DNA of 64,000 bases. It comes from Gliomastix tumulicola (Eukaryota; Ascomycota; Sordariomycetes; Hypocreales; Bionectriaceae). Made by a program: the position numbers and the translations under genes. Positions 10,501 to 20,559 of this stretch are shown in pieces. Numbering within the stretch: position 1 is the first letter of the stretch; every line of letters begins with the position of its first letter. Under the pieces are notes generated by a model that saw nothing but the letters and a program-made list of their open reading frames with translations, did no database searches and was not told the DNA's origin. The DNA lies in NCBI GenBank assembly GCA_001599755.1, contig BCHX01000008.1, forward strand, positions 2,480,001 through 2,544,000. Reading direction: 5' to 3'.

Positions 10501-12459
10501 TTCGGCAGCCTCGGGATGTCTCTCGTGAGGATAAGATCGCCTATGTTGATCACATTATCGACCTGCTGGAATTGAGCGATATTTGCGATGCTCTCATTGG
10601 CAGTAAGTCATGCCACATACCTACAGGTTCAGCAGATTTGGCCTTTGATACTAACAGTGAACAGTCCCCGGAGCTGGACTCAGCATTGAGCAGCGGAAAC
10701 GTGTGACCCTCGGGGTCGAGCTGGTGGCGAAACCGACCCTGCTCTTCCTCGATGAACCGACGTCTGGTCTTGATGGACAGTCTGCGTTCAACATCATCCG
10801 TTTCCTGAGGCGTCTTGTGGATGGAGGCCAGGCTGTCCTGTGCACCATTCACCAGCCGTCTGCCGTTCTCTTTGACGCCTTCGACTCGCTTGTGCTATTG
10901 GCTAGGGGAGGCAAGATGGCCTACTTTGGCGAGAGTAAGGCTCTATTATCCCCCGTCACAAGATCTATGACTGTCACTAACATTAACGCAGCTGGCCAAT
11001 ATTCCAAGACGGTTCTTGACTACTTTGCCAAAAACGGCGCCCCTTGTCTCGATGGCGTCAATCCCGCTGAGCACATCGTCGAAGTCATCCAAGGCAACAC
11101 TGACGTCCCGATCGACTGGGTTGAAGTATGGAATCAGTCCGCCGAGCGACAAGCAGCTCTCGAGAAGCTCGAGAAACTCAACTCCGAGGCCATTGCCCGG
11201 AGTGCAGATTATCAAGAGGACACTGCGACCTTTGCGACGTCGAAGTGGTTTCAGCTGCGGATAGTGCTTGAAAGGCAGATGGTCCAGCTCTGGCGATCTC
11301 CTGTATGTGACTCTGACCAGGTTGTTGTCTAATAGTGGCATTAACACAGGGCCTAGGACTACGTATGGAACAAGATCAACCTGCATATCTTTGCTGCCCT
11401 TTTCAGCGGGTTCACCTTCTGGATGATCGGTGACGGCACCTTTGACTTGCAGCTTAGACTGTTCGCCATCTTCAACTTCATCTTTGTCGCTCCGGGCTGC
11501 ATCAACCAGATGCAGCCGTACTTCCTTCACAATCGAGACATATTTGAGACACGAGAGAAGAAGGTAAGATGACCTGGATCTCTATGTATGGCTTGATCCT
11601 TGTGGCTGACTTTCTCCCAGTCGAAAACGTACCACTGGAGTGCTTTCATCGGAGCACAGACCATCTCAGAGATTCCGTATCTGATCATCTGCGCGACGCT
11701 GTACTTTGGATGTTGGTACTTCACTGCCGGCTTCCCTGTCGAAGCTCGCATCTCTGGACACGTCTACCTCCAGATGATCTGTAAGACACACCCTCTCTCC
11801 CACTCTACTCCAACGTCAAAATCCCTAACAAAAACTGCCAAAAAAAAAAAAAAAAAACAGTCTACGAGTTCCTCTACACCTCCATCGGCCAGGCCATCGC
11901 CGCCTACGCCCCCAACGAGTACTTCGCCGCCATCATGAACCCGCTCCTCCTCGGCGCAGGGCTCATCTCCTTCTGCGGCGTCGTCGTCCCCTACGCCGCC
12001 ATGCAGCCCTTCTGGCGGTACTGGCTCTACTACCTCGACCCCTTCAACTACCTCTTCGGCGGGCTCCTGGGCCCCATCATCTGGGACGTCCAGGTGTCGT
12101 GCCGGCCCGAGGAGTTCGTCTCGTTTGACGCGCCGGTAGGTCAGACATGCGGGGAGTACATGGCGGATTTCCTCGGTGCGAATGCCGGGTATGTGGCGGA
12201 TGCGGATGCCATGGGGGCATGTCAGTACTGTGCGTATGCTACGGGTGCCGAGTATGCGAGGACGTTTAACCTCAAGGAGGAGTATTATGGCTGGAGAGAT
12301 GTAAGCGTCTGAACCCTTGCGAATCCGTTGGATGGTGGTCGAACTACTAACAGTGTTTAGACTGGTATTACTGCCTTGTTTTGCATTTCGTCCTATGCTC
12401 TCGTTTTCTTGATGATGAAGCTGCGAAGCAAGAAGACCAAGAGCGCGAGACAGGACTAA
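7540..12459 (+). CDS. PDR/CDR-type ABC transporter (ABCG full-size), drug efflux pump
   Basis: Fourteen exons: 7540-7821, 7874-7918, 7971-8133, 8189-8433, 8491-9038, 9091-9596, 9652-10276, 10328-10602, 10665-10934, 10992-11302, 11357-11563, 11621-11780, 11861-12300, 12361-12459; 1,391 residues. The order is NBD1-TMD1-NBD2-TMD2. NBD1 has the fungal PDR variant Walker A (GRPGAGCTS, residues 114-122, Cys replacing the Walker Lys), signature VSGGERKRVSLAE and the degenerate Walker B FWDQPTRGLDS. NBD2 has a canonical Walker A (GCSGAGKTT, residues ~797-805, split by an intron), a divergent signature (LSIEQRKRVTLG) and LFLDEPTSGLDGQSA. Each half has about six hydrophobic helices. These pumps export azoles, plant defence compounds or self-made metabolites across the plasma membrane. 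The intron ending at 11860 has an 18-A run (11840-11857) against its acceptor. Apparent in-frame stops lie inside introns, so the gene looks intact. Its N-terminus is shorter than the usual 1,450-1,500-residue PDR length. Confidence 0.94.
11840..11857 (+). repeat. Homopolymer run of 18 A in ABC transporter intron 12
   Basis: An uninterrupted A run sits immediately before the CAG acceptor at 11858-11860. Most fungal acceptors are preceded by pyrimidines, so this is an unusual 3' splice-site context and a place where sequencing length may be wrong. Confidence 0.9.
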
Positions 12460-12889
12460 TAGTCAATAACCCGACGACACAACATGCAGAGCTTCAAAGA
12501 TTGATCATAGACATAGACATAGACATAGACATGGACATAGACAACGAGAAGAGAGCTAGACCGAGGCATTTGTATTAGAATGATGGACGGAACGTTAAGC
12601 TGCAGCCTGGGTGAGCAAGACACCGAGGCGTGGTACCTATAGAAGCATAGACTGGATTTCATTTGGTAAAAGATAGGTTTAATCATCGATTCGAGACCAC
12701 TTCTGACATTGATTATCAAATCCATCGGGTGAGGAAGATGCACGTAACGTCATGAGACCAAGGATCGTAGGTGGGTGTATGTACTGAATATTATCTAACA
12801 GTCATGCCAAATATGTAACTTTATATACTCAATCTCATAATGAGTCATAGAAGAATGGGTTATAACTAATTCCTTTCCATGGGCGGCAC
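12460..12889. other. Convergent 3' region with CATAGA tandem repeat
   Basis: The ABC transporter ends at 12459 and the minus-strand secreted-protein gene ends at 12890, so this is shared 3' flank. It contains a hexamer tandem array of CATAGA (one unit CATGGA) at about 12506-12543. No gene recognised. Confidence 0.6.
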
Positions 12890-14542
12890 TTAACCAGAAT
12901 GCTTGACGACAAAGGCACCACGCTCAATGGTGTTGACGACGATGAAGCCGCTCTTGAAGAAAGGGTAGTGGCTCCAGGTGCCGACAAACTCCAGGCTTCC
13001 GCCGTTGGGCTCGTTGTCGTTCTCGGGGTAGACATCGAAGAAGCCAATCTCCTCGACAAGACCACCAGTGGGGTCCTCGGGCAGGGAGGAGACGTCGAGG
13101 GCGCGGTAGCCAGAGCCGTAGTTGCTCTGGTGGGCGATGCCGTCGATGACGAACCTGGATGCAGTCAGTACGAGCTCATAAAGCCTGGTGACTTGGGACT
13201 GGGACTGGGATCGGGACTGGGACTTACTGGTTGTGGTCAGGACCATAGGCCTTGCTCTTGAAGAGACCGGTCTGCTTGGGGTTCTCGAGGTCGCGGATGT
13301 CCCAGAAGTAAGTGATGGCGTAGCCGTCAGCGCCGGGGCCGACACCATCGTACTCGTCGTACTCGTCATCGAGGACGAGGAACTCCTGCCAGGTGGTGTT
13401 GGTGACCCAGCCCTGGTGGGTGTAGGAGGCGCCCTCGTAGGTGGTGCGGCTGATGACGTTGGTGGTGGACTTGTCGGAGACATCGTAGCTGCTTCATGTC
13501 AGTCAAGATTCTTAAAATCGATGCAAATTCTTGCAAGACTCACATGGTGAGAGTGTCCTCGTTGTAGCCGTAGCAGATGTCCTTGCCGTCGTACCGCTCA
13601 TCAGGACCGCGGTACACGATGCACTGCGCGTCATGCACATATCCATCACCCGCCGCGCAGCCCGGCGTGCCAGGGCTGGCAGGGTCAGACAGGTCGATGA
13701 AGATGAGACCCGAGTTGCAGCCCGTGCCGCGCGGGACGGCACCGACGGCGACCGCGTAGTCGAGCTCCTCGTTGATGACGATGTTGTGCGTCGAGCCGAC
13801 GGGCAGGCCGTCAAAGTGGCTCGTGAGGTCGTCCTGGGTGAATGTGACGGGGCTGGCCGGGTCGATGTCGAGCAGCTTACGCCAGTCAAAGACCTGGACG
13901 CCGTGGTTGCGGGCCTCGCTGCCGACGACGATGTAGTCCTTGTAGCCGCGGATCTCGCGCCAGATGGAGTTGGTCGAGTACTGGGGCAGGCGGCCGAGGT
14001 AGACGAGCGTGCCCTCCGAGGTGACCTCGGCGAAGGCGGCGCCGTCGGCCTGGGCGATGACGACGAGCTCGCGGCCGTCGGGCGATGTCCAGCCCCAGGA
14101 CGAGGAGCCCTCGCCGACGGCAGAGCCGAGGTCGGCGTGGCTGACGAAGTCGTAGAAGTCGACCTGGGGGGGTGGTCAGAGGGTGAGCGCAGAGGTGAAC
14201 ATCATCAAGAGAGACATACTCGGTCGCACTGGAAGGTATCGTCGCCGACAACAGCCTTGCCGTCAGTGCAGAGGACAGGGGCCTTGGCCGGGTGGCTCTT
14301 GTACTGCGTCGAGTCCATCTGGCCGCTGGCGATCTGCTCGTCCCACTTGGCCTAGAAGGGCGTCAGCATCCGAATCTCTGCCTCATCACAGGCGTTAAAC
14401 ATACGTGCTTGATGCTCATGATCTCATGGTGACGGGTGCCGCTCTCGTAGAGCTCGATGTTCTCGTTGGTGGGCTTGAGCTCCTTGGCAGCAGCGTACTG
14501 CACGAGGCCCGCCGAGGCGAGGGCGATGGCGTTGACCTTCAT
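12890..14542 (-). CDS. Secreted LVIVD/choice-of-anchor-B-like beta-propeller protein
   Basis: Five exons on the minus strand: 14542-14405, 14351-14220, 14163-13544, 13488-13228, 13154-12890; 471 residues. The start codon opens a clear signal peptide (basic Lys2, hydrophobic core to about residue 18, AAA cleavage region). The mature protein has repeated blade-like units rich in aromatic and Asp/Gly residues, including the conserved VSHADLGS, STNSIWREI, GVQVFDW, YVHDAQC and IAHQSNYGSGYRALD segments of the fungal proteins usually annotated as regulatory P domain-containing proteins and of bacterial choice-of-anchor B proteins. These are predicted six- or seven-bladed propellers; no enzymatic role is established to my knowledge. 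It has several Cys suited to disulfides. A TATA-like motif lies about 100 bp upstream. One intron (13227-13155) contains imperfect GGGACT repeats. The product name is family-level only. Confidence 0.86.
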
Positions 14543-14643
14543 GATGATAATGGCACTTCGGGACTGACGATATACTGCAAACAAGACAGTTGGTCCTTGA
14601 GGTCGCTCAGAAACATCGTCACGGTCGGGGGCCCCCTCAGCCC

Positions 14644-14649
14644 TTTATA
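14644..14649 (-). promoter_or_regulatory. TATA-like box of the secreted propeller gene
   Basis: Read on the minus strand the sequence is TATAAA in a GTTATAAAGGG context, about 103 bp before the start codon at 14542. Confidence 0.5.
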
Positions 14650-15742
14650 ACAGCCACCACCGCCAGCCAAAGCTCGTACACGCGACGATCAACACCATCA
14701 AGTCCGTGTCCGTCCGTCCATCAGGGGGCCGCGCTTGCAAAGATCCCCCCACAGCAGCCTATGAGGCCACCGGGAATGCAGATGATGGCATGCACAGTCA
14801 TGCAGCAGCACCCATGCAAGGGGTGGGCGCGCGCGCGCGCAGGCAAAGGTCCATGATCCATCTACCGAGCACCGCAGCTCGTAAGCAATCCGGCAGGTGA
14901 CAGCAGCCCGTATCCCCCTGCTTTTCCAAGCCACCTGAGTGGCGGGAATCCCATTTAGGGGAGGTTGCCGTGAACAGGTATTCCCATAGTGGTGTGGGCG
15001 CTGATCTTCCCCAGACTAGAAGGTGGTGTTTTGAAACGCCGAAGAAGAAAAAAGAGTCCATGCATAAATTCATGCTTGGGAGGAAACAGAAGGTCTTCAT
15101 GGGTCCTTATCGGACGAAAAGACTTCGTCATTTGGGCGACTCATTCTTGCATCGTCTCTGGAAGCCCTGGGATGGCCAAGCACGTCTCTCCCTGATAGCA
15201 CGTCAACTCCCGCCAATAGCTCCCCGCGGATCGATCAAGTGCCGATGCCGACGTTCCTCCAAGCCTGCCAAACTCCACCAATCAATCAACCCCCGGCCTC
15301 TGGGCAGACACGATCTTTGTTGGTCTGGCAGTGTCACCCGCCGCCTGTCAGGGACACCCCCGGCTGGTGCCGGTTAGGCCGAGCTGTCCCACCAGGACTC
15401 TTGATGCCATCCGAGGCCCTTCCACGCACTTACCTATTCGGGAGGGACTGCCGTACCATCCTGATGGGCAGCAGCGTGGGTTTTCGTGGTGCGCGTGGTC
15501 GCTGACGCCAGCCCTCCTCTTCGGCGATCTGGTGCCGTGGTAGCATTCTGCTGCGGAACTTTTGGGCGACTGCAACGCCCGTATCTTCTACTTGATAGTA
15601 GGCCATCAAGGTGTATTGGCTGTGACCATTGATTGCAAGATTGTCCCCGACCGCAACATTCGTCGGCCAACCCGGAATGCCTCACTCGCTCCTAAGTCTA
15701 GAATCCTGCTTGGTAGTCTCTCATCCTGAACCTCTGGGCCGC
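14650..15742. other. Intergenic region without recognised gene
   Basis: The stretch lies upstream of the minus-strand propeller gene and downstream of the minus-strand STAND gene. Small ORFs on both strands have no recognisable motifs or codon bias. A pure alternating GC tract lies at about 14829-14840. Confidence 0.45.
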
Positions 15743-18613
15743 CTATATCTCATCCTCCTGCATGCTAAGTTGTTCGGCTGGAATCATTTCTGACGAATAA
15801 ACAATCCACGGCGTTGTTCGTCTCCAAGGTATCTGTTCCGACAACCTTTTACTGCGGGATGGAGCGAGCTCTGACCCAACTAGAAAAGGGGCATTCCTGT
15901 AGACGCGCTGGAGGGCGCGATCTTCCGTCAGCTTCCACTGTTTGGCTTTGCCTCCCTTGTGCCTGAGCGCATACACCACCTCGCTCTCAAGCTCCCGGTA
16001 CCGGTCATCGCCTTGCTCGTGAATCTTCCTGAGCAACGCAAAGAGGACCGAGACTTTCCTTGCGGAACGTACTGCCTGCTCGTCTATGACGGCATTTGGA
16101 TCGGCTCCATGCTGAATAAGAAGCTTCAAGACCCTGAGATGCTCACTGTAGCCGCTGTCGCCGGGAGTCCGTTTCCCAAAGCTATACACAGAAGCTTGCC
16201 AGGGAGTGTATTGACCGGTGGTCGCGTTAGGACTCACGCCGTGTTGAAGCAGGGCTTCGACGATCCTGGGCTTAGGCTTGGATCCTCTGAAGGCAAGGGT
16301 GTGCCCGTTACAACAAGCGTAATATAGTGCCTGCACACCCTCCTTGATTGTGGCGCCCTTTTCATATCCAGCAAGTTTGGTCAAGACATAATCAGTCAAA
16401 CCGCACCGCGCTGCCAGGCTAAATATGCCTGCATTATAGCCTTGAGTTTCATGCTGGGGGGGTGGCGCTTCCTCCCATGACTCGTCAAAAACTTGCCACC
16501 AGCTAATCTCCAAGTCCGAGCGAGGCAGCTCCTGGGAGACTTGACTCAAGTGAGCCTCCATTGTCTGCTCTAACGCGTCGAAGACATCTTCTGCTGCGTT
16601 GTGAGAGTGTTTCGCTATGTCCATGGCAAATATGACCAGCGCCCATAAGTAGAAGAAGTGGTGTGGGAGCTCCTCTGGGAGGCCGCTCACGGGCAAAATA
16701 TACATTTTGGCCTGCATGAGAATGCAATCGAGTAGTGTTTGGGTCGCGTTGAACCCTGGGGCTTGCTTTGCTTCTACATGTCGTTTCCAGTTCTTCTGGA
16801 GAAATTCTGCTACGCTCCAGTGAATATAGTCTACCGTTGACCCCACGAGAGAATCTTCATGGCTGTCACTGTGAGAGACTACCTCAATCAGACCGGCTGT
16901 ATGAGCCTTGAGGCGGCCGCGTGTCTCCCATATGATTGATTCTAGCTTATTCGGTGTCAGCGGTTCGATTTCAGCCGCCAAGACCTCGGCGTGGCTAAGA
17001 TGGGCGAAGGAAACCATGACGGGGTTGGTATGAGGGAACAAGGTGGAAACATCCCTCGCTAATTGGACCAACTGGACGATCGTAGACCAGGATGTCTGGT
17101 ACCTCTCTGGAATTTTGGCAATTATGCTCTCGAATAGCATGTCGAGATCTTGCGGTATCTCTCGGAGGCGCTTCGTGAGATCCCCGACACCATCGTGGTT
17201 ATCGAGGCCATCGAGGACTGACTCGACAACAAGTCTCACCCAAAGGAAGATGCCGTTTGCAGAATGGCCGATTTCCTGGATAAGGTAGTCGGCATCTGCG
17301 GGCGTACGCTCAGAGATTTTGATCATCCGTGGATTCTCTTTGAGCTTGTCGTTGACATATTCAGTGATATCACCCTTGGTCAAGTCGTGGAGATGGAGTT
17401 GTGCCACTCCCAGAGGGTCTTCGAACTGGTTGATAGGCCGACTTGATAGTAACGCTTTGGTATGAGGGGACTCGGCCGCATTGGCGAACATGGTTCCGAG
17501 GTCCTTGAAACTCATGGTATCGGTCTCGAATTCATCCAAACCATCAATGATGAAAAGAATCTTCCGCAGCCGTTGTTTTGTCAGATTGCTGAAAGCCCTC
17601 ATGAGCGAGTCCGACTTGAGAAGACGTCCCCATTTTGCGTCTCGATTGTAGTATTCTGGGAAGATTACCCGCCCTAGCAGGGGTTCTCGCTCGATTGCTT
17701 GGAGCAGGATTGATCGCAGCAGCCCTTCCTGTGATCTGGCAAGATAGGTCCCTGGATTCCAGAAGAAGAACGATAGTATCAGGGTGCACGATTCGTCGTT
17801 TGAAGCTTCCTGCTTTTCAATTTCCTTCTCGGCGAGATATTTCATCAGCGTGGACTTGCCTGAACCAGCCCTCCCGCTGATCCAGTATGTGCCGCCTGGC
17901 GTCTCTAGCCAATCAGTCAGGCTCGCCCACGGAATTCCCGAGTCGCTAGGGCTCTCATAGAGCCATTCGAACGTCTTCGCGTGTTTGGGGTTGATAGCGG
18001 CTAACCGGTCATCGCGACAGTCGAATTCAAGCCGAGATCGAATCACCCGAACGACATCCTCCTCCGCGGGGGCCCTGTCCTGGCTCAACTGCGGTAAGTC
18101 TTGCCTTGTAGCGTGGAATCGATCCATGGCGTCCTCAATCGCGCGCCGGGTCTGCTCGTTGAAAGACTGGACTGCAGCATCATTCAAGACGCTCTGTCTC
18201 TCAACTTTTCGCATAATTTCAGCTGTGAGGCCAAATTGCAACGTGTCGCGCATCGTTTTGAGTCGATCCTCCTTGGCCTTGATTGCCCCCGAGCCCCATA
18301 TGGCATGGAACGATGCCGAAGCCTTTGTGAGAAGCTTGCTGTTGGTGCCGGCGGAGGCTTTAGACAGCTCTGCCAGGAGCTCCTCAGCAATCTCCGTAAC
18401 CGCCACAGAAATGGCAGTAAGCTCTTGGCTGTCGCTCGCGTGCGATTCTTGGCCTCTCACAAGGCCTAAGCACGACTTCAGGTGTCCAACATCGCTGGTG
18501 AGCTCGGCGTTGCGAGACGTTGATCCCGTCCGGAAAACGGATGCCACCTGGACGGCAGCGTCGATGAGCTGCAGCACATTCGCGGCGAGGCCCAGAGCTG
18601 CCAGCGGATCCAT
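15743..18613 (-). CDS. NACHT-ankyrin STAND protein (fungal NLR-like)
   Basis: A single exon encodes 956 residues from ATG 18613. The frame extends 52 codons further upstream, but MDPLAALGLAANVLQ at 18613 is the typical N-terminus of this class. Residues 1-~190 form the helical fungal STAND N-terminal domain. The NACHT NTPase follows, with Walker A GRAGSGKST at residues 247-255, Walker B FIIDGLDEF at about 354-362 and the sensor-like LLSSRP at 388-393. A winged-helix-like region (HWSVAEFLQK near residue 640) closes the NTPase module. The C-terminus has at least two ankyrin-type units (YYACCNGHT, VEALLQHGVSPNA, LKLLIQHGADPNA). Such proteins act in heterokaryon incompatibility and non-self recognition, with repeats as the sensor; the role here is inferred. 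No stop or frameshift interrupts it. No HeLo or HET effector motif was obvious, so the killing mechanism is unknown. Confidence 0.9.
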   Translation of the reverse strand: MDPLAALGLAANVLQLIDAAVQVASVFRTGSTSRNAELTSDVGHLKSCLGLVRGQESHASDSQELTAISVAVTEIAEELLAELSKASAGTNSKLLTKASASFHAIWGSGAIKAKEDRLKTMRDTLQFGLTAEIMRKVERQSVLNDAAVQSFNEQTRRAIEDAMDRFHATRQDLPQLSQDRAPAEEDVVRVIRSRLEFDCRDDRLAAINPKHAKTFEWLYESPSDSGIPWASLTDWLETPGGTYWISGRAGSGKSTLMKYLAEKEIEKQEASNDESCTLILSFFFWNPGTYLARSQEGLLRSILLQAIEREPLLGRVIFPEYYNRDAKWGRLLKSDSLMRAFSNLTKQRLRKILFIIDGLDEFETDTMSFKDLGTMFANAAESPHTKALLSSRPINQFEDPLGVAQLHLHDLTKGDITEYVNDKLKENPRMIKISERTPADADYLIQEIGHSANGIFLWVRLVVESVLDGLDNHDGVGDLTKRLREIPQDLDMLFESIIAKIPERYQTSWSTIVQLVQLARDVSTLFPHTNPVMVSFAHLSHAEVLAAEIEPLTPNKLESIIWETRGRLKAHTAGLIEVVSHSDSHEDSLVGSTVDYIHWSVAEFLQKNWKRHVEAKQAPGFNATQTLLDCILMQAKMYILPVSGLPEELPHHFFYLWALVIFAMDIAKHSHNAAEDVFDALEQTMEAHLSQVSQELPRSDLEISWWQVFDESWEEAPPPQHETQGYNAGIFSLAARCGLTDYVLTKLAGYEKGATIKEGVQALYYACCNGHTLAFRGSKPKPRIVEALLQHGVSPNATTGQYTPWQASVYSFGKRTPGDSGYSEHLRVLKLLIQHGADPNAVIDEQAVRSARKVSVLFALLRKIHEQGDDRYRELESEVVYALRHKGGKAKQWKLTEDRALQRVYRNAPFLVGSELAPSRSKRLSEQIPWRRTTPWIVYSSEMIPAEQLSMQEDEI

Positions 18614-19051
18614 GGCAGAGATGGACGAGGCTGGATGCCGTCGCTTGAGAGACGGGATGAGGGATGTTGTATTTGACTGGCTGATGGCTTGTGATGATGA
18701 GGTGTAGAAATGCTTTGGAGATGTTTGCACTTGTGTTCTGGTGTCGAAGCGGTGAATTTGAAAGTGCAAGAACTACGCCTTGCTCCTTCTGGTTGGGCGC
18801 CGAGATTCAGCCCAGCTGGCGGTGGCTGTGCTTTGGTTGCCTTGCAGGTGGTTCGCAGGGCCCCTGCCTGCCTCTCTTTCTTCACTCTATTGGCTGGCGC
18901 GATCAGCAGGTGGACGCAGGTCTCAGCAGAGGACAAGTCAGCTTGTCATGTGATCAACATCGACATGCATGGCTTTGATTGAAAGTTCCAATTTACCATA
19001 GCTAACTCGATGCGCCTCATTTTTCCCTTTTTATCGCTTGCACTTCTCACC
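18614..19051. other. Promoter region of the STAND gene and 3' flank of the reductase gene
   Basis: Both flanking genes are on the minus strand. No separate gene was recognised; ORFs on the plus strand here are antisense extensions. Confidence 0.4.
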
Positions 19052-19957
19052 CTATTTCACATATTGTTTAACAATTTCAAAGAGCTCCTCATCCGTCTTC
19101 CCCTTCAGCCCGAGCAACTCGTTATCCGTCTCCTTGAACAACGGGTCAAACGACGGATCAAAAAGAGCAGTCATGATATAAGGCAGAAGCACCCGGTAAT
19201 CGGTCGATGCCTGCGCCGCGGCAAGGTCCGTCTTGGCGATGAGCGCGCGGAGGTCAACCTCCTGGACGTCCCAGGTCGCATCCGGGCCAGAGGCCTTCCT
19301 GGCCAGCGCGAGGAGCTGGTTCTGCGTGACGTCGACGTCCTTGATGCGGACGCCGCGGTTCTTGGTCTCGTCCGGGTGGTTGAGGATGCCGACGACGGCA
19401 TCGGCGATGGTGGCGAGGCTCGTCGCACTGAAGGCGATGTCCCCTCCGTTGTAGATGACCGGCTTGCGATCGGACACCTTCAGGATGAAGTCGTACTGGA
19501 GACCCCAGTCCAGGAAGGCGTTGTTCCAGACAAAGGTGTATGTCAGGTCCGTCGACTTGGCCTTCTCAAAGAGGTACTCTTCGACGTCGACCTTGGGCTT
19601 GAAGACGAAGAGCTTGCGGGCGTTGGGCTGGGAAAGCGCGCATCCGTACTCAGAGGGCACGAAGCGGGAGACGCCAGCTGCGATGGCAGCGTCGATCAGG
19701 ACCTTCTGGCCCTTGATGCCCTGCTGACCGACGGCAGAGACGAGAGCATCTTGGCCCTTGAGAGCGGCGGCTACAGAGTCGACAGAGTTGATGTCTGCGT
19801 CGACGACCTTGACGCCGTCGGGGAAGGTGGCTGAGGATCCGGAGCGACGAAGGACGGTGACATTGAACGTGCCGGCTTCAATGAGCTTCTGGAGGATAAT
19901 AGTGCCAATAGAGCCGGAGGCACCAGTGATGGCAACGTTCTTGAAGGGAGACGACAT
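19052..19957 (-). CDS. NmrA-like / isoflavone reductase-like NAD(P)-binding protein
   Basis: A single exon encodes 301 residues. The Rossmann fold begins at the N-terminus with TGASGSIG (residues 11-18), the GxxGxxG dinucleotide motif of atypical SDRs, followed by a VLRRSG NADP-selecting segment with basic residues. FVPSEYG, near residue 118, is the conserved strand-helix motif of the isoflavone reductase/PCBER/NmrA family. The upstream frame adds 36 codons but lacks family features, so the ATG at 19957 is chosen. Members either reduce aromatic metabolites or act as redox-sensing regulators; sequence alone does not separate these. The TATA-like motif about 110 bp upstream and its isolated position suggest an independent gene. 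Confidence 0.9.
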   Translation of the reverse strand: MSSPFKNVAITGASGSIGTIILQKLIEAGTFNVTVLRRSGSSATFPDGVKVVDADINSVDSVAAALKGQDALVSAVGQQGIKGQKVLIDAAIAAGVSRFVPSEYGCALSQPNARKLFVFKPKVDVEEYLFEKAKSTDLTYTFVWNNAFLDWGLQYDFILKVSDRKPVIYNGGDIAFSATSLATIADAVVGILNHPDETKNRGVRIKDVDVTQNQLLALARKASGPDATWDVQEVDLRALIAKTDLAAAQASTDYRVLLPYIMTALFDPSFDPLFKETDNELLGLKGKTDEELFEIVKQYVK

Positions 19958-20064
19958 GGCGATAGTTGTGAAAGGGTGAATACGTAGTCTGCGTGGTATG
20001 ATGGCTTGAGAATGTTGGTTTGTTTTGCTCTGCGGCCGAAGAATAAGAAGGAGAAACGGTCGCA

Positions 20065-20070
20065 TTTATA
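20065..20070 (-). promoter_or_regulatory. TATA-like box of the NmrA-like reductase gene
   Basis: TATAAA on the minus strand, 108-113 bp before the start codon at 19957. Confidence 0.45.
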
Positions 20071-20559
20071 GCCAGATCTCATAGAGCAACCATTTCTCGG
20101 CATCATTGTCGTCATCCCACTTCTTCATACAACGGGTTATTCATCCCATGCAGAGTCAGCGATGGTCGTCGGAGATAAGCTGGTCTAGAATAGCCCGCTA
20201 CACTGCGCCCCCGGATATCCACTTCACTCCGCCGAGAAGAATGCAATGATGCTCAAGTAAGCAGGCTTCATAATATTGCGGACATCCCACTTTGACTTCG
20301 GGCTTTTCATGAGGCACAAATGCGGAAATTATTATAATTGGTGTAGTCGGTTCACTTCATGCCACAGAATGAGTAGCGTCTCCCCGTCAAGCCATGTGTA
20401 GGCTGTGATGAATTACGTACACTTCTCCGATTCGCAAAGGATGTCATAATCGTGCTTGGTATTGTAATCTCGTAAGTCGGCGAATATTCCATCGCCGTGT
20501 TTCGAGTAGCATCTGCTAATCTTCATTGGGAGGGCTCGGGCGGCCTAACAGCGACATGC

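Noticed and set aside
13531..14355. 274-codon plus-strand ORF over the secreted propeller gene
   Set aside because: Antisense to a gene with a signal peptide and five well-formed exons; no family similarity.
18614..18769. Upstream 52-codon extension of the STAND protein
   Set aside because: The sequence before MDPLAALGL is low-complexity and unlike the domain's normal start.
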